64,000 bases of DNA from Planococcus citri (taxonomy: Eukaryota > Arthropoda > Insecta > Hemiptera > Pseudococcidae): contig NC_088678.1 of the NCBI RefSeq assembly GCF_950023065.1, forward strand, positions 37,686,580 through 37,750,579. The letters run 5' to 3'. Below the pieces are notes generated by a model, which saw nothing but the letters and a program-made list of their open reading frames with translations, had not been told where the DNA came from and made no database searches. Every line of letters begins with the position of its first letter. Positions within the stretch are counted from its first letter, which is position 1. The position numbers and the translations under genes are program-made. Below are positions 48,038-59,502 of the stretch, one piece after another.

Positions 48038-50268
48038 TGTACACATCATTAAAATTGGATCGATAAAGGAGAGGAGAATCTCAAAAGTTATGCCTAACTC
48101 TAAACTGTGGATCTTGAAACAATGTAACAATCATTTCACCTCTCCTTTTTAAAGCAGGAGGATGAAAATCAAGTTTTCCAAGCTCATTTTTCGTAATTTT
48201 CTCAATAATTCAGAAAACTACGTAACTTGTCTCCAATCTCTGAAATTTAAAAATTCGAAATTGGAAAGGTGCAATGAAAGTATAATCTTGAAAAGGACTT
48301 TTTTGTTAAAGATTGGAGGGGTGGAAGAGCAATTTTTTTTCATAAATTCCTACATAAGAAAATAGAATTTTGTCTTGAAAATTTCTCACAAATTAATGGG
48401 AATGCTTCTTCTCTTAGGTCATTTGGAACTCTGAGAAATTGAGAAATTGAATGCTCTTAAATTACTATTTACTTCATTTTTTCCAACACCGTTTGTTTTT
48501 CTCAAAAATTGATTGTTTGTGGTGGAAAACAAATGTTTTAGAACAATAAATGGCCCTACAGAAAAAAAAAATTAAAGGAGACAGAATTGCAATGTTTGAA
48601 ATTTCTCACTTGGAGGATTGTTAATTTTTTCTAGATAACCATGTTTTTGAAATATCTTGAACAAAATTTAGAAAGCTCAATTAAAATTGAATAATCGGAT
48701 GAAAATGTTGAAAATTTCAATTTTTTATAACAATTTTTTTTTAAAATGGTGGAACGTATGAAAAATAATGACAAAAAATTTTTTAGAAGAGGGGGGGAGG
48801 AGTGCTCTTTGAAGCTTACGAGGATCATCACGCCACTGGCTGATCATGAATAAGTATTTTGAACTTAGGAAAAGTCACAAAAAAAGCATTGCACGTTTTC
48901 GGCTGAAAATGAAAAATACGAGTAAACCCGAATTACTGCCAAAACAATTCAGAAAAAAATATACAGGAACACCCCTTCCTTCTCCACTCATTAAATCTCT
49001 GAACACTGCACAGATTTAAACCTTACTATATTCCTTTTCAGGCTCAAATTTGACCATTGTAGTAAAAAAATGTTGAAAAATAAAAAAAACATGAAAATTT
49101 CTTACTGAAAATGGTTTTAGAAGGGACCTTTTAAGCTGAAAACATGACTGATCGCAATTTTCAAAACCAATCCCCTTTTAGATGGCGATAAAAAAGGCAA
49201 TTTTTTGTACTTTTGATTTTAAAAATTGAGAAAAATATTTTTTAAACCAAAATTTCGAAATTCAGCCGAGACATGGGACATGGATATATTAGACCATCGT
49301 CGAGGTAAAATTTTCACACTCTGTCCCTTTCCTGTGTTTTGAGGTTTTATCGAAATTGTAATTTTTTCATTTTTGAAGTGTAGAAAAAAAATTACTTTTT
49401 GGTATATTTTCATCGAAGATGAGAAAAGTGTAATTTTCGTGAGTTTTCAAAATAAAGTAGGGGCAAACATTCGACACTCATGATTTTGATGGTTAACACA
49501 ATATGCACATTCATCATGGTCATTTTTATGAAAATTAGGTCATACCTAAATAATTTTTTTTCCTTTTTCGAGCTAAATACGAGTATACTCGTAAAATGAA
49601 ATGCTTTCATCCCACCAAAAAAAGAAATAAGAATCAAAAGTTGATTATTGTATGTATTGGACGTATTTTTTATAATACATCCTATTCATTATACTGACCA
49701 GTACTAAAACATTTCAAGAACTACTCTAGAAGTTTCTATCGAAATGACACGCCAAAAAAGCTTTCGTTTTAATTGTCTACAAATCGATTTGACGCACCTC
49801 CAACTCATAGCAACTCGATGCGCAATTTTCTACAATTTTACTCGTTATAACGACTATAAATTCTCTCTCTTTCTAATAGTAAGTTATCCGTTGCTTTGTT
49901 TTTAAACTTGCGACAGAGTATATATTTTTGACGACAACGATGACGATGTTAACGACGACGAGGAAAAGACATCGGCATGAGCTTTCAAAACAAAACATCC
50001 CATCCCCTCGCCATTCTCTCGGTTCCCTTACCTTCTACAATTTTCTCTACCAGCTGTACATTTTGCGTATTTGTTTACGTTTTCGAGATGACTGAATAAC
50101 GCGACATCGACATAATTTTCATTTTAACAAAATTAATTTTTTTTTCTGGGTCACCTATGCATGTATTTTTCATATGAAGATAAGAAGTATGAACTCTTTC
50201 ACTATACCACAATGAAAAATTACCCCCAAAATGTCCTATACTAATTATATATATTTTTTTTACAAGTC
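48038..50268. other. AT-rich non-coding stretch
   Basis: Homopolymer-rich from 48.1 to 49.7 kb, more balanced at 49.7-50.1 kb. No gene or element boundary recognised. Confidence 0.5.
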
Positions 50269-50520
50269 TTGAAAAAATTATTGTGCAAAGAATACATTGA
50301 AAATCGTTGTTTTGAAAACCATTCGAAACAAATTCAAAGAATAAAAAAACAGGCGTTTAAACTTGAGGATAAAAAAAAGACTAGAATTCAGATCAAGTTT
50401 CAAAAAGCAGGGGTTCAGGTTGTTTTGAATAAGAACCTGTCCTTTACACTGCAGGTTCAACTTTTCATAACAGAAAATAAATTCTACCCAATTCTCATTA
50501 CAGTGGATTTCAAAGGCTGA
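50269..50520 (+). CDS. Possible terminal exon, unknown protein
   Basis: After ATATTTTTTTTACAAG an 83-codon frame runs to TGA at 50518-50520. It contains LCKEYIENRCFENH near the start and FYPILITVDFKG at the end. The acceptor ends in AAG rather than CAG or TAG, which weakens it. With two bases before the first full codon it would accept a phase-1 donor such as that at 47147. No family is recognised. Chance in A/T-rich DNA is the main alternative. Confidence 0.2.
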   Translation: MKKLLCKEYIENRCFENHSKQIQRIKKQAFKLEDKKKTRIQIKFQKAGVQVVLNKNLSFTLQVQLFITENKFYPILITVDFKG

Positions 50521-51956
50521 AAATGAAATAAGTTAAAACGATTCAAGCGTTACATTTTTCATTAAATAGTAAATTTTCATAATTTTTTTTCAGTCACTCG
50601 ACTCGGGATTTTTTCTCTCAATTTCTGAAAAAAAATATCTTAATATAGATATCTACAAGATACAAATTATTATACTTATGTAGAAGCTAAAGATGGCATT
50701 CGACCTAAACTACTTCAATGAAGGATCACGTTATTACATTCCGAACCGGTCTCAAAACTGAACGTGATATGACCAACTGAAAAGTATGATAGACTTGACC
50801 GAGTGCTCTATATGAATGAGATACGTACATAAAATCACGAGTACTTCATGCTGATGCATCTGGAGATTAAAAAATTCATACCGAATACGTTTTTCGTTCA
50901 AATGTTACGCGGGTAAAATTTAAATACAGCCAGTTGATTCCAACATTTGGGGGAGGGGGAGGGAGGAGAAAACCCTGTGATAAATAATGAGGTATCAATC
51001 GCACTTCGTGGAAAAGTAGCAGTTTTTATGTTTTTGAAAAATAAATCTCCAGTTAATTTTTACAAGAGGGGAGATGGCATTAGCTAAGATTTTGTTCTGA
51101 CTTTCGATATAGCCCGGCCTTTCAGGAAAAATTTGGTAGTTTCCTTCCCCCCTTTTTTTTGGCAAGTTGAACGTGAACATTTCTTCGTTTTGTCCTTAAT
51201 TCCGTGTTTGAAGAAGAAAATCAAAAAAATTCATCACTTCACTTTTAGATTAAAATTGGGTGGAAGAGAATTTATCTAGACATAATGAGGTCGTGAGAAA
51301 ATTAAAAACTTCTCATATTTTCTCGATTATAGAAAAACAAACTTTGAAAAACATCCAGGAACATTACTCAATGTGCAATCAATTAATTCTGTACACATAT
51401 TTCAAACTTATCAGAACACATTTCACTACTCCTTATTATAGAACAAATTACTCCAATTACTCCACACCAAAACCGAGTGAAAAAAATCTTGGGTTTCTCT
51501 CACAAATTTCACAAGGTCGAGACAATCTTCTTATCACCACAATTTATCGCTTAATTCACCACAAACCCTAGAGAAAAATTTGTTATTTTGCTCACACGTG
51601 TTTATACGAAGCCCTTTTCGACCATTTGTATCTCAAAACTATAGCACACATTTGTCCCTAATAGAGCAATAATTCAGAAAACTATCTTACTCAAATATTA
51701 TTCTGGGATGACTTCATCACTCTCGCTATCTTTTCGTCTAATTTCGACCACCTTTCATTATACATACGAAACCAAATCCAAAACACATGGTTTTTAATAC
51801 AAAATAAGGCCGACACTACCATCCAATTACCAATCAGTACCACCTCGCGCCATGTTGTCCATCTCTTATTACATTTTGTGTGTACTTATTCTACGCACTT
51901 ATTTGTCATCTTTGTTGTATAATATACTCGGGTAAAAGTGTATAAACTGTAAATAA
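50521..51956. other. Mostly AT-rich non-coding DNA
   Basis: A 103-codon frame at 51260-51571 begins only at GTG and is rich in T, N, I and K; not supported as a gene. Nothing else recognised. Confidence 0.5.
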
Positions 51957-51958
51957 TA

Positions 51959-52397
51959 AGGCTTTTGACGTATTGCGGGTTGCATATCGGTTTGCCTGAA
52001 CTTTATCGGTTTGGTGGGCATGCTTATCAGTGAGTATCAAAATTTCATATTTTGAGCAATTTTCACAAGGTGTTTTTGAAATTTATAGTTTTTATTTAGT
52101 TTTTTCTTCAATTTTAAACACTGTTGAATCCTGTGATGGAAAAAGATCCGCTCTTTGTCGAGGTTCAAAGACGTTTTGTCAACTTCTTTAAAACTCGACG
52201 AAGAGAGGATCTTTTTCCATTACAGGATTTAACAGTGTTTAAAATTGAAGAAAAAACTAAATAAAAGCTATACATTTCAAAAACACCTTGTGAAAATTGC
52301 TCAAAATATGAAATTTTGATACTCACTGATAAGAATGCCCACCAAACCGATAAAGTTCAGGCAAACCGATATGCAACCCGCAATACGTCAAAAGCCT
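51959..52397. mobile_element. Fold-back MITE with 204-bp arms, TA duplication
   Basis: The whole 439-bp element is an inverted repeat: left arm 51959-52162 and right arm 52194-52397 are the same length, with about seven mismatches and no gaps, around a 31-base loop. Ends read AGGCTTTTGACGTATTGCGG and are flanked by TA at 51957-51958 and 52398-52399, pointing to a Tc1/mariner-type transposase supplied in trans. There is no coding frame. If transcribed it would fold into a roughly 200-bp hairpin, a natural Dicer substrate. A palindromic duplication without transposition is less likely because of the TA flanks. Confidence 0.85.
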
Positions 52398-52399
52398 TA

Positions 52400-54060
52400 T
52401 AAAATATTATGAAAAAAGAAGAAAAAATCATATCGTCGTAGATAAGATAAAGTGGGTATTTTCCTACGCACTTGAACTCTACATTTAGATACCGATACCT
52501 ACGCTATCACTCGACGAAGGTACAAAGAAGAGCGAAGCTTTGCCGAAGGGTTAAAGGGGGTATTTGACAATAAAAACCCCGAGGGCCGAGACTGAAGAAT
52601 ATAAAAAAATATTAAAAACTACGAAATTCATAAACGTATTCTCGTACACGTTTGTGTACCGTCTCTGCCGCTATTTATGACACGGAGAAATGGTTTTTTG
52701 AAATCCATAACGTTTAGACAGACGTCAACCATGTCCGATCTTAAATGTTCTTTTTTCTCCTGCCCTCGCACCTCCAGTAGACCCAGCCCGGTAACAATAG
52801 CTCGGTATATGACAAAATAAATTTCAATCAAAAGGTAAAAACTCTTTCGGCTTATGCAGACACCACCCTTTATACGGTTTAACAAAAACACCACCATCGT
52901 CCAATATCGTGTTACACAACTTCGTAATTTTCCAATATTTCCCTTTCGATCCATCGTCGTCGTCATTCAGGTATAGATAGATATTTGTAGTAAATCATTC
53001 AAATCGAACACAACAACAACAACTGTTGTAGGAGTACCTGCCAAGTATAAACCGTCTTATTGATACGTTCATCATTCTCATTCTTCAGCGTAATTCATTT
53101 CACAGACGTATCAAATTATTGCGCATTCGTCTTTCCAAGGCCCTGAACACCGCCAGCCATCGACCATTGGAAAAAAGCGTCGCGTCTGCAAAATTCACTC
53201 TACATAGAATCGATGCTCGATGGATATACGTCTAGCTCGTGGACTTATTATGTACTAGAAGGACTTGTTGTAGGAAAAAAGAGGAGAATACACGGTGTGA
53301 TTTTTATTACATCTGAGCCACGAGCTGGGCCGCATTCAGCCGCAACTCGCACAAAGATAAAATAACCATTAAACTCGAATGCGTGCAAATTAGCCGAGTC
53401 GATGGCCATAACGAGCGTTTATTTTGTTTAATTATATATTTACGAGTTTTTTTCTCTCCTATTCGACGGTGTGTCGTTCGTCGTTCGTGTGTCAACGACT
53501 AAAACCATCGTCGTGTCGCATCCAACGGCTATTTTTTAGCCTCTCAACGGAAATTTACCAAGTCAAAATAGGTGTACTTGATCTTCGATCTTCCGGACCA
53601 TAGTCTATATAGGGTTTGTCATCGTCACGCCACTGATAACGGAAACGAAAGGGTTGTAGGACTGTAGGTGCGCCCAACACGTACTCAAACCGTGAAAATC
53701 CGGCACAAGCGTAATGCTCAATACGCCCAAGATTTTTCCAAAAAAAAAACCAAACCATCGCCATATGGCGAGTTACACACTTGGCTGATTCTTACTCTAC
53801 AAGAATTTCCCTTAAAATACGTAAACCCTAATGCATATTGACGTTCCTCTCGCTCTGCCTCTTCGATCGTACACCTATTTAAACACTATGTCCTTCGATA
53901 AAGCTGAAGAAAAAAAAAATCAACGTTTAAACGACGAAAATTTTTTGGATATCGTTCAAAAAGCGATATTTTTAAAGCTAAACATGGCACGACCAATAAA
54001 CAATTTCACGTGAACGTCGACCAGCTAAAACGTTTTTAAAAATTACTTGAAATTCGGTTC
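52400..54060. other. CpG-containing block
   Basis: Balanced composition with several 60-112-codon frames on the minus strand (longest 52628-52966) and none recognisable. May hold untranslated exons or regulatory DNA. Confidence 0.35.
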
Positions 54061-54812
54061 GCGTGAGGAGAGTTTCCAAGAAATTAGTAAATTTCTCACT
54101 TTATAGGTTTTTGAAAAAAAAAAGAAGAAGAAGAGAAGGACAACGTTAGGTATTCAAGGACAAATATTGATAAAGAAATTTATCAATTTTTACAGGTATA
54201 GTGTCAATGCACATAAAGATACTCTTATCGCGAGGTATTACGGGTATTTATTTGTATAGAAATTTTCGCTCTACTTTAAGCACAAAAGTAATGAACAAGC
54301 AGCGTAGGTTGCGATTGAAATTTTCCATACATTTTTGACACCTGGTTTTAAAAAAAACTCTGTCGAACGGTTTTATACCTGGTAAACCTTTTTTGTATCT
54401 TTCATAATGAATTAGGGAGAAGAAAAGAGAGAGAGTTGCCCAGATTAAAAATTTCAACGAGCTTGAAAAATTTTCAAAGAAGAAATTCTCATTTTTATAG
54501 TTGAAAGCAGTTTCTTAATGGAAATTAAACAAAATGAATTCCACGTAAATTACGCTTTAGGCGGAATTCCTTTAATTAAGAATTCGCGAGTTCTTTTTTT
54601 CGACTTTTTCAATAAATTAGACGATTTGTCTTGGTCTTCAAAAGAATAAAAACGTGATGCCTTTTAGCAACCGAAATTTTTAATAGAAGAGGGAAAGAAA
54701 AAAGGAAGGAAATGTCATTTTAAAACAGTAAAAATGAAAAAAAAGAAACACAATTGCGACAGAAAAAGTTGCCCTGAATCATAGAGATTTTTTGAATATG
54801 GTTTTTACTCAG
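54061..54812. other. AT-rich stretch
   Basis: A/T-rich with GAAAA-type words; ends in TTTTTACTCAG, the acceptor of the exon-like block that follows. No upstream exon could be assigned. Confidence 0.4.
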
Positions 54813-54923
54813 AATTTCACCAAAAAAATTATTACTATCAGTTGCCAGACCTCGGGATTGAACAGAAGTAGGATTTTTATGACTGAATTATACATTGATA
54901 CTACAAGAATGAAATCTACATTC
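54813..54923 (+). CDS. Exon-like block 1 of an unknown plus-strand gene
   Basis: After GGTTTTTACTCAG the frame is open from the first base (phase 0) for 37 codons: NFTKKIITISCQTSGLNR, then MTELYIDTTRMKSTF. It ends at TTC|GTAGAA, a usable though not ideal donor, also phase 0. The 96-base gap to the next block is a normal length for a short insect intron and contains an in-frame TAA, so the two blocks could be one gene only by splicing. Family unknown. Confidence 0.3.
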
Positions 54924-55019
54924 GTAGAAAGTCAATTTTACCAAAAAATTGGGAAAAAAATGCACACAAAATATGAATAAAATCGCAACATTTCAAATCT
55001 CATAGAATTTTTTTTTTAG

Positions 55020-55247
55020 GAAGAATTGGATTTGGATACTACTTGCAAATGGGGTTCAAAATATTGTAATGAATTTATTATGGAGGAGACAAAATATGAT
55101 CAATTGCAGGATTTTTTGAAGAGGGGAATTGAATCCTATATAAAATTTCCTAAAAATAAGAAAAAGGTCAAATGCAACGAGGATTTTTCGAAAGAAGAAC
55201 AGAAGTGTGCAGTTGACGACCAAGTTGGAGGACTTTTCACCAATTGA
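55020..55247 (+). CDS. Exon-like block 2, cysteine-containing, ends in TGA
   Basis: AATTTTTTTTTTAG (AG at 55018-55019) is followed by 75 codons open from the first base to a TGA at 55245-55247. The peptide starts EELDLDTTCKWGSKYCNEF, continues with YDQLQDFLKRGIESYIKF, and has KKKVKCNEDFSKEEQKC near its end. Charged residues, four cysteines and few homopolymer codons make it look coding. Two cysteines flank a YC pattern, which is faintly like small secreted proteins of sap-feeding insects; that comparison is speculation. It may be a last exon or may donate to the block at 55318. Confidence 0.4.
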   Translation, partial: EELDLDTTCKWGSKYCNEFIMEETKYDQLQDFLKRGIESYIKFPKNKKKVKCNEDFSKEEQKCAVDDQVGGLFTN

Positions 55248-55317
55248 GATACTTCCCTTACTAGAGTTTTTCATTTCAATACACCAACGAGTGACAAAAT
55301 TTCTCTAAAAAATTTTT

Positions 55318-55384
55318 TAGACATGATTGTTAACAAGGGAACGGTGCAAATTGAAGGGTTGACCTCTGAAATTTACAAGAATTA
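55318..55384 (+). CDS. Exon-like block 3, ends in TAA
   Basis: AAAAAATTTTTTAG precedes AC-ATG and the open codons MIVNKGTVQIEGLTSEIYKN to a TAA. A phase-1 donor would be required upstream; the best candidate in block 2 (AAGT|GTGCAG) is weak. A similar pattern follows at about 55470, where AAAATTGCAG precedes EQEAILKFKLKISSEFLK. These blocks may be alternative ends of one gene or decayed exons. Confidence 0.25.
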
Positions 55385-55683
55385 AATTTTTAATATGGAT
55401 TTTGATGTAACTTCATGAGACAGACAAAAAAAGTTTCTATAATGAAGTGATTTTTATTCAAAATTGCAGGAGCAAGAAGCAATATTGAAATTCAAACTTA
55501 AAATATCATCAGAATTTCTGAAAATTACAATTTTTTTAGTTCGGGCATCAATTTTTAGTTGGATTTTTTTGGTGTGAACTGTGAAGTAGCCTATCTCTTA
55601 AATTAAAGGCGAAAATTTTTGGGCAAACCAGTTAAATTTTTTGATGATATTCTATGACATAGAGTTCACAACATGAAACTATC

Positions 55684-55691
55684 AGTCAACT
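55684..55691. repeat. hAT-like target duplication, left
   Basis: AGTCAACT here and AGTCAACA at 56825-56832 match at seven of eight bases, consistent with an aged 8-bp hAT duplication. Confidence 0.5.
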
Positions 55692-56824
55692 ACAGGCATC
55701 GTAGCCAAATTTTTCTAAGAAAAAGTGACTTTAGTGACTTTCATCAGTGAAAAAAGTGACCAAAAAAGTGACCAATTTTTTTTTAATTCCAACGTTCAGG
55801 AGAGCAAAAAATCGAAAAACAAAAGCAAAAAAACGTTCAATATTTCACCTAAAAACTATTATTTGAAGAGTGATATTCCAAAACTCGCTTTGTCCATTTT
55901 TATCAAAGTTGGGTTTTCAGTGGTACCTGGTAGATGAAGTATTAACTCACATTCCTACATCATCAACCTACCAAAATGATGTGTTAAACTCACCTAAATA
56001 GCCAATTCACTAAAAATTAAAAAAAAAATAATGTTCCAAAAGGCGCTTTGTCCATTTTTATTGAAATTTTTTTCAGCAGTATTTAGTGGATGAAATGTAT
56101 ACCTACACTCCTACATCATAAATCCACCCAAATAAAGTGCTAAACTCGCCTAAAAAGCCAATTTACCCGTTTAAAGGGAAACTGTTTTTCCTTTCTCCTG
56201 AAAAGTTGTGAAAATGGACAAAGCGAGTTTTGGAATATCACTCTTCAATTTTATTCTCCCACCTGACCCCACTAGAAAATCCGCTTTTACAAAAAAAAAA
56301 TGTGAGAACGAGTAGTTCATTTTTTCATTTTTAAAATTTTAGAATTTGAATGATGTTTTTTTGAAGGAAGTTGATTTTGAAAAATAATGAAAAATCGAGG
56401 GCGAAAGCTCTTGAAAATTTGTATTTTGAGAGGCATAATAACGATGTTTTTTTGTGAGAAGTTTATTTTTTGGCTTTAGAACTTGATTTAAAAAAAAATA
56501 AATTTCCATTTTCATTTTGAAAAAGAAAAGAAAACAAGCCCGAGCGAAGCGAGGGCAAAAGCTTTCGAAAATTGATGTTTCGAAAAGTAAAAATTTGTGT
56601 TTTAAAAATTCTGAACTTGTGTAATAAAGAAAATTCGCATAAAATCCTTTGAAAATGAATTAAAAAAAGATAATTTGTATGAAAAACGAAAAAAAATTCA
56701 AAAAAGTGACTTTTTTGGAAGAAAAGTGACCAATAGTGACTTTTTGATGAAAAAAGTAATCAAAAGTGACTTTTCGTGGAAAAAGTGACCAAGTCACTAT
56801 AAAAGTGACCCGCTACGATGCCTG
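55692..56824. mobile_element. Composite non-autonomous hAT-like element, 1.1 kb
   Basis: Both ends carry CAGGCATCGTAGC as inverted repeats, followed on each side by many copies of AAAGTGACC and AGTGACTTT, a typical hAT subterminal pattern. A 7-of-8-base target duplication flanks it. Inside are two direct, diverged copies of about 165 bp (starting near 55876 and 56036, each with CGCTTTGTCCATTTTTAT). An inverted match follows: GAAGAGTGATATTCCAAAAC at 55865-55884 recurs in reverse complement at about 56231-56254. There is no transposase frame. Two GAGCGAAGCGAGGG-type motifs lie at 56395 and 56539. Confidence 0.65.
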
Positions 56825-56832
56825 AGTCAACA

Positions 56833-58984
56833 AGTCACGAAAACCAAATCAAAAATTTCATTTTCAATGAATTTTAAATTTGTCTCGCGATTTTTGAAGC
56901 AGGTACGATTTAAAAAAATTGTGTATGTCACCTCTCATGCAAATTATTCTGTCATAATACCAAGATCATAAAATCTGTCTCCTTCCTCTCTGAAAAAAAA
57001 ACCATCATTGATGCGAAAAAAGCCAAAAAAAATCATGTTCCTAATTTTATTAGTGAAAGTAGTACCATAGGAAGTCTCCTGCAAAGAGGACCTTGGAGCC
57101 TTTGGAAAAGCCTTCTAGAGACTCTTGAAAGAAAAAAAAGACAAGTTTTTTTCGGATCTGGAGTTGAAAGGAAACTTGTCGTAATTGAGGAGCTGGAAAG
57201 ATTTGACTCTTCCTTCGGATATCTGCTGACTGGTCTCGAGTAAACCATTATTACTATAGGATCTATCATCACTACAAAGCTTTTTTACTCAAGATTCGGG
57301 GAAAAAACGAAATTCAATCGATTAAAATCTAAAATAATCACATCTCCCCTCTTCGCACCAATTTGAACAAAAACATCGCACAATTCAAGCGATCATCCCC
57401 TTGAAATCTTCAAAGATACCTAATCCCTTCTTTTAGCATTATTCGTTGGGGTAATCACATCTCAAGATACCAGTTTGTATGTATCCAATATAAATAAAAG
57501 CCTCTCGAACACCTTTTCTTTCATTTTTTTTCCTTCCACCCTCCACCTATATAAACGGTTCGTTAGGCAATCAAACGTCTCTAACACGTTCAATTATAAA
57601 CTCATAAATACTCATCACGATCGCCTATGGTCGCTTCAGCAGTATCTACATCGTCGAACAAAATTACATAACAAAGGCGTGAAAATGATCATAATCGAAA
57701 ATCTAGACGAAACGCATGACACGAACGTGTAATGTACGACAAAGTCAAGACTCGAGCATCGTTATGCGTATAAAAAGATGGACCAGGAGGACGAGAAGAA
57801 GACTAAGATGCATAGAGACAGTATGCATATAAGAAAAACGGTCTCGGACATGGTTTCGAGTAGGCAGAGAGAAGAGAATCACTGCAGCGAGAGGTGGTGG
57901 AAAAAAATATATCCAACGTTGATATCCAGTTTTTAAAGACTGGGTCAAATTTACTCGTCGTCGTAACGCCGCGTAAAAGATGACAAATCACATATGAAAC
58001 TATCCGCCGGTTATCTGGTATCTAGGTTTAGGTAGTGAAGTATATATTTATGCGGCGGGGATCCGATACGGCGCTGCAACAGGTCTACAAAAAGCCAAAG
58101 CTAAACGGGATGACGATAACTAGAACAGTCGAGTCAAGACAAAGAACAACGACCACGTTACAGTAAACTTATTTTTTCTCTTCTTCTCCGCATCTTTTAC
58201 ATTACAACGCAACGTATGCATGGTGAAGATCGTTATCGACTCGAACGTTAAAATTTTTATGTATTTATACGAAAAACAAATCAAATCTGTACTCGGATTT
58301 TTCAATTCGTTCGGCTGCGCTGATGATGCTGACTATACATACAGTGTACATAACGTTCCGAAAGCAATGCCAAGTGCCAAACCATCTAACCATTTTCTCC
58401 CTCGATGTTTATTTTAACGTACATTGCACTCCAAACTGGCCACGATTTTCATCGGGCGAAAAAATCGAGATAATTTTCGCCCCACACGACAAAGTCACCC
58501 TTTTCCAGACATCGCAGAGGAAAAAAACAACACAAAAACCATTCTCGATTAGTATTCCAAATACGTGTATTGTACGGCGCTACACAAGGCATCGCGGTAG
58601 TTATCAAGCTTGACCCGAGCTCTTGTCATTTTATCGCCTCCGTCTTATGCATTATTTAAAAAATCTCTTCGCTCTTCGATAAATAAACCACGTCAAGAAG
58701 CCCGTTTATAATTTTCATGCGCGATACTACGTGGACGTGGACGAAAGAATTGATATATACGTCAAGGTATATGATATGCCATAGGATCCTTCTACCCTCC
58801 GCTTGACCACCCTCTCGGCTTATTGTGTATGTCGACACGTTGTGTGTGTAAGTTTTTACGACTGCGACGTGACATGAAGATCTACGAAATTAAGATTTAT
58901 TATCGATCCTAAAATCATCGCGTACTCGGCTAGGTAAAAAGATGGCCGATAGTAACCACTTTTACCCTTCTGTTTTTTTATGGG
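56833..58984. other. AT-rich, then CpG-containing non-coding DNA
   Basis: A/T-rich to about 57.27 kb and then a CpG-containing block to 58.95 kb with overlapping small frames on both strands (for example 58323-58613). None has a recognisable domain. Nothing else seen. Confidence 0.4.
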
Positions 58985-59115
58985 ACCTGTGTTTGAGGAG
59001 ACCGATTTCCAACCTTATCAATTTGAGGAAAAAGCCACCCGTTGAAAAGAACACCGGCATGGTGGCAGATTCGAACCCATAGCTCGTGATCATCAGGATG
59101 CTAAGCTAAAGGAGG
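58985..59115 (-). repeat. tRNA-derived SINE-like sequence
   Basis: On the minus strand TTTAGCTTAGCATCC (59110-59096) resembles a pol III A box and GGTTCGAATCTGCC (59077-59064) is a very good B box, at tRNA-like spacing. The flanking bases do not form acceptor or T-arm stems, so this is not a functional tRNA. It fits the head of a tRNA-derived SINE running leftwards; its tail and target duplication were not identified. Confidence 0.5.
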
Positions 59116-59451
59116 AGATGGGAGAAAAGGGTAAAGTATTTGAAGTAATTATCAGATAAAAAGATGCACAAAATGGTAGTACTAGTACTGCCCTATCCGA
59201 ACACTCAGTGAAATATAATCATAAGTTCGATTTTAATAATGCAAAAATTATACACAAGGGTTGCAGTAATTTGCAAAAAAGAAAAACCACCGAAGTTCTC
59301 CATATTTTAAGCAATCGAAATTGCATCAATAAAAAAACGGATGTTGCTGGTTTTGATGTGTATAAATCTTTAGTACGTCACAAATAGTTTATCTCGTTCT
59401 TGCCATTTTCATCGTATGTATTCTCTCTCTGTAGCCAGTCTTATCTCGCAC
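59116..59451. other. Non-coding stretch
   Basis: Moderately A/T-rich; may be part of the same retroelement as its neighbours. No boundary seen. Confidence 0.35.
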
Positions 59452-59502
59452 CTGATGAAGGCACTGTGTGCCGAAACGTTGTGTTTCTATGCTTTTAACG
59501 TA
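59452..59502 (+). ncRNA. Hammerhead-ribozyme-like motif (incomplete)
   Basis: CTGATGA at 59452-59458 is followed by a 5-bp stem GGCAC/GTGCC with a three-base loop, then GAAA at 59473-59476, then CGTT pairing with AACG (59497-59500) and TA. This is the order CUGAUGA, stem II, GAAA, stem III, UH of a type I hammerhead. Against it: one extra A precedes stem II and I find no stem I pairing across the ends. Minimal hammerheads are known in Penelope-like and other retroelements, so a decayed copy is plausible. Confidence 0.3.

Noticed and set aside
47672..48152. Frames of 152 and 86 codons on opposite strands
   Set aside because: Both run through the Tc1/mariner MITE; the shared peptide NTNLCRPLY comes from translating its inverted ends twice.
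59040..59115. A functional tRNA gene
   Set aside because: A and B boxes are present but acceptor and T-arm stems do not pair, so a SINE-like head is the better call.
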